From contig JAPLUN010000314.1 in NCBI GenBank assembly GCA_026397715.1, forward strand, positions 1 to 35,800: a DNA stretch of 35,800 bases, in the 5' to 3' direction. Below are positions 33,447 to 35,800 of this stretch, in pieces. The notes beneath the pieces were generated by a model. It searched no databases, was not told the DNA's origin, and saw nothing but the letters and a program-made list of their open reading frames with translations. The stretch's first letter is position 1. Each line of letters begins with the position of its first letter. The translations under genes were made by a program, and so were the position numbers. This DNA comes from Verrucomicrobiota bacterium. Lineage in GTDB: Bacteria > Verrucomicrobiota > Verrucomicrobiia > Verrucomicrobiales > Verrucomicrobiaceae.

Positions 33447-33896
33447 ATGAACCTCAGTCACGCTTTCCTGCTCCTCCTGCTCATCATCACCACTACCGGT
33501 TGCAGCACACTGCCACGTGATGAACACAGCCGCCGTCAGGTTTATGAGCGCCGCTTGCACAGTCTCGAATTCCCCGTCAGCCGCGCACGTCTCTACAAAA
33601 CCCTGCGCCCAGCCTCACCCGCATCCCCCACCGGCCAGACAGGTTCCGGACTTCTCACCGGCAGCGAATTCTACCGCCTGGACGACATCTTCGTGGTCGA
33701 AATGTCCGTCGTTTACAAAGCGGTGACCGGTATCGACGACTACCTCAATCCCGCCCCCACCGTCGGCAGCCAGGTCCGCTCCATCCTCGATGCCTCTCGC
33801 AGCATCGAAAACTTCATGGATCGCGGCACCCCGGAACACCCAGCCGACATCATTCAAAAAGCACGCATCCTGAAGCGGCCGGTCATGCGATATTAA
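33447..33896 (+). CDS. Small lipoprotein, unknown function (pelC position)
   Basis: 149 residues. Signal peptide 'FLLLLLIITTTGC' with a probable lipidated Cys19. The mature chain starts with a basic helix ('RRQVYERRLHSLEFP') and a Pro/Ser/Thr stretch, followed by a short mixed region ('GSEFYRLDDIFVVEMSVVYKAV'). It does not look like PelC, although PelC is also a short outer-membrane lipoprotein encoded third in the operon. Located 43 bases after the helical-repeat gene and convergent with the HRDC gene seven bases away. Confidence 0.68.
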   Translation: MNLSHAFLLLLLIITTTGCSTLPRDEHSRRQVYERRLHSLEFPVSRARLYKTLRPASPASPTGQTGSGLLTGSEFYRLDDIFVVEMSVVYKAVTGIDDYLNPAPTVGSQVRSILDASRSIENFMDRGTPEHPADIIQKARILKRPVMRY

Positions 33897-33903
33897 TCCG
33901 GTC

Positions 33904-34182
33904 CTACCCGTGCTTCTTGATGATCTGAATGAAGTCCGGCAGATACTCCTTCGCCTTCTTCTCACCCACCCCACGAATCTTGAGCCCCGCCTCAATCGTC
34001 TTGGGTTTCAGTCGCGTCATAAACTCCAGCGTCTGATTGCTGAAAATGATATAGGGCGGCACGCCTTCAGACTCCGCCAGGGTGCTGCGGTGTCGCTTGA
34101 GCTTCTCAAACAGCGCATCGTCAAACCCAAGCTCGCGCGCGGCCAGTTCCTCATTCATTGCCGTCTTGCCCTTCGGCTTCAT
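33904..34182 (-). CDS. Stand-alone HRDC domain protein (RecQ C-terminal part)
   Basis: 92 residues forming a complete HRDC helical bundle: 'FDDALFEKLKRHRSTLAESEGVPPYIIFSNQTLEFMTRLKP' through 'IRGVGEKKAKEYLPDFIQII'. HRDC domains normally end RecQ and help bind DNA and resolve structured substrates. Here it is a separate gene whose ATG (34182) shares its first base with the last base of the RecQ stop codon (TGATG), so it is translationally coupled to recQ. The first nine residues, Lys-rich, replace the normal linker. It may act in trans with the truncated helicase. Confidence 0.85.
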   Translation of the reverse strand: MKPKGKTAMNEELAARELGFDDALFEKLKRHRSTLAESEGVPPYIIFSNQTLEFMTRLKPKTIEAGLKIRGVGEKKAKEYLPDFIQIIKKHG

Positions 34183-35800
34183 CAGCCCACATCCTTCAGC
34201 AGTCCATAGGTCGTGAGCTGGTCATGCCCCGCGTCCACAATCTCCTTGGACTTGCTGCCCACCAGCATCTGGATGATGCGCCCTTTGCCGAAGCGCCCTT
34301 CCCAGGTGCCATCCGGCAGCTTCACGGACATTCGGGCGATGCCGCTCAGCGCCTGCCGCAGCATCGTAACTTCGTCCGCTCCCCCTTCACGCGGTGGCTG
34401 CACGCCTTCAGCCCGGCACACATCGCAGGTGCCGCAGGGCGTACTTTCGCTCTCACCAAAGTAGCGCAAAATCTGCTCCTGCCGGCAGGCCTTGTCATCG
34501 TAGCAGAGCTCAACCATCGCCTTGAGCTTCGAACGGTCACGGCGGTCTTTCTCCTTGAGTGCGTCCGTGTCGAACTTCAAATCTCGCGTCAGCACGTTCG
34601 GCTGCAGCAGCCGCGTGCCACGGATGCGTTTGCCGGGAATGTCAAAACGCTCGATGTAGTCGTTCCGGTTCAAGAAACTGAGAGCCGAGCCAATCGCCAT
34701 GCTGTTCTTCGCGCCGGAACGCTCCGTGATGTCATCAATCGAAGCCTGCACCTCATGATTGGAGTCCGCCGCATTCAGCAGCGTCTGGTACACATTGCGA
34801 ATGATGTCCACGCTCGGGTTGTTCCCATCAATGAAGAATTCCTGCGTCTTCGTGTCGGCAAAATTGAAGAACAGATCGCACTGCGAAGGCTCGCCATCAC
34901 GCCCTGCACGGCCCGCCTCCTGGTAGTAGGCCTCCACGCTGCCCGGCACATCAAAGTGCACCACAAACCTCACGTCAGAGCGGTCAATGCCCATTCCAAA
35001 GGCGTTGGTAGCCACCGCCACATCGGCCTTTTTCGAAATGAACTTCGTCTGCCGCGACTCACGCTCCTTGTCATCCAGCCCGCCATGGTACTCGATCACC
35101 TTGATCTTCCACGAACGCAGTTCCTCTCCGACCTCCTCCACCCGTTTGCGCGTGGAGCAGTAGATGATGCCCGTCTTGAACTGCGTGATGATCTTCTTCA
35201 GCCGGTCATACTTGTCCGAGTTCGATTTCGTATGCGCGATGTTCAAGCTCAGGTTCGGACGCTCGAAGCCACGAATCGTCACAAACGGATCACGCAGCGC
35301 GAGCGTCTGCAAAATGTCATCCCTCACCTCCGGCGTAGCCGTCGCGGTCAGGGCCACGACCTGCGGCCGATCCAGCTGCGCCAACGCCTCTCCCAGCCGC
35401 ATGTAGTCAGGGCGGAAATCATGCCCCCATTGCGAAAGACAGTGCGCTTCATCCACCGCCACCAGCGCGATCTGCACCTGCCGCAGCGCATTCGTAAACG
35501 CCCGGCTGCGAAACCGCTCCGGCGCCACATAGACCAGCTTGTAGTCGCCACGCCGCAACGCGTCGATGCGCTCCTGCTGCTCGCCCAGCGAGATCGAACT
35601 GTTGATCAGCGTCGCAGGAATACCCCGCCTCTCCAGCGCATCCACCTGATCCTTCATCAAGGCAATCAGCGGACTCACCACCACCGTCACGCCGTCCATC
35701 ACCATCGCCGGAAGCTGGTAGCAGAGTGATTTGCCGCCGCCGGTGGGCATGATTACCATCGTGTCGCGCCCGCTCAGGATGCTCGCCATCACCGTTTCCT
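34182..35800 (-). CDS. recQ: ATP-dependent DNA helicase RecQ, N-terminus beyond the window, C-terminus shortened
   Basis: Superfamily 2 3'-5' DNA helicase for recombination and replication repair. The 5' end lies outside the window, about 25 residues short. Visible: Walker A 'PTGGGKS', 'TLINSSIS', '[17 protein letters not shown]', '[11 protein letters not shown]', '[13 protein letters not shown]', '[20 protein letters not shown]' and '[11 protein letters not shown]'. The RecQ zinc domain follows with the four cysteines in 'CYDDKAC...CGTCDVC'. The winged-helix part stops at '[10 protein letters not shown]', where E. coli RecQ continues with about 40 more residues of recognition helix and wing and then the HRDC domain. 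HRDC is here a separate overlapping gene (33904-34182). Reading in the alternate frame does not restore the missing wing, so it is deleted, not frameshifted. Confidence 0.93.
   Translation of the reverse strand, partial: ETVMASILSGRDTMVIMPTGGGKSLCYQLPAMVMDGVTVVVSPLIALMKDQVDALERRGIPATLINSSISLGEQQERIDALRRGDYKLVYVAPERFRSRAFTNALRQVQIALVAVDEAHCLSQWGHDFRPDYMRLGEALAQLDRPQVVALTATATPEVRDDILQTLALRDPFVTIRGFERPNLSLNIAHTKSNSDKYDRLKKIITQFKTGIIYCSTRKRVEEVGEELRSWKIKVIEYHGGLDDKERESRQTKFISKKADVAVATNAFGMGIDRSDVRFVVHFDVPGSVEAYYQEAGRAGRDGEPSQCDLFFNFADTKTQEFFIDGNNPSVDIIRNVYQTLLNAADSNHEVQASIDDITERSGAKNSMAIGSALSFLNRNDYIERFDIPGKRIRGTRLLQPNVLTRDLKFDTDALKEKDRRDRSKLKAMVELCYDDKACRQEQILRYFGESESTPCGTCDVCRAEGVQPPREGGADEVTMLRQALSGIARMSVKLPDGTWEGRFGKGRIIQMLVGSKSKEIVDAGHDQLTTYGLLKDVG

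Noticed and set aside
33447..33896. Naming the small lipoprotein pelC
   Set aside because: Position and size fit but no PelC sequence pattern can be seen; left as unknown lipoprotein.
34158..35729. Long + strand open frame (about 523 codons) antisense to recQ
   Set aside because: Arg/His/Leu-rich shadow of a helicase gene with all canonical motifs.

Overview
The window looks like chromosomal DNA of a high-GC, Gram-negative bacterium, most likely a Verrucomicrobiota member (Verrucomicrobiaceae/Prosthecobacter-like). This is inferred from the mix of gene families: two TonB receptors, a DUF1549/DUF1553 'planctomycete cytochrome' protein, a sialate O-acetylesterase, a PASTA-less Ser/Thr kinase with a 'GTPDYIAPE' activation segment, and many small lipoproteins. 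I see no rRNA, tRNA, CRISPR array, integrase or transposase, so this is ordinary core/accessory chromosome with several degenerate or rearranged genes.

Layout. 1-5841 (+) is an iron-uptake block: a partial catecholate-siderophore-type TonB receptor, the PKHD hydroxylase piuC, a PiuB-type PepSY membrane protein, and a FecA-like TonB receptor preceded by a Fur-box-like palindrome. Two near-identical hairpin repeats sit just after the PepSY gene and just after the FecA-like gene. 5918-9152 holds a sialate O-acetylesterase (-), a probable GT-B-type glycosyltransferase (+) and a polysaccharide pyruvyl transferase family protein (-). 9250-10711 (+) is a palindromic operator, a small secreted protein, an ArsR regulator and an SRPBCC/AHSA1 protein. 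10695-14834 (-) has two glycosyltransferases flanking a Ser/Thr kinase that lacks its catalytic C-lobe. 14847-16361 (-) is the site-2 protease RseP.

16540-17918 (+) has two lipoproteins followed by a strong intrinsic terminator. 17974-19057 (-) is pgsA then a RidA-family gene. 19187-23749 (-) is an alpha/beta hydrolase and two secreted proteins of unknown function. 23823-27890 (+) is a CdsA-like cytidylyltransferase and a large DUF1549/DUF1553 cytochrome. 27947-28432 (+) is a tiny DUF5397-VapD pair that looks like a toxin-antitoxin module with a near-consensus promoter placing the transcript start on the first ATG. A cupin gene (-) follows.

28982-33896 (+) is the most unusual region: a PelA-like protein in which the metal ligands of the deacetylase domain and key positions of the glycosidase domain are replaced, then a helical-repeat protein and a lipoprotein. 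This is the order of pelA-pelB-pelC, with no recognisable synthase genes in view. 33904-35800 (-) is RecQ split into a helicase gene that has lost the end of its winged helix and a separate, one-base-overlapping HRDC gene; the RecQ N-terminus runs off the window.
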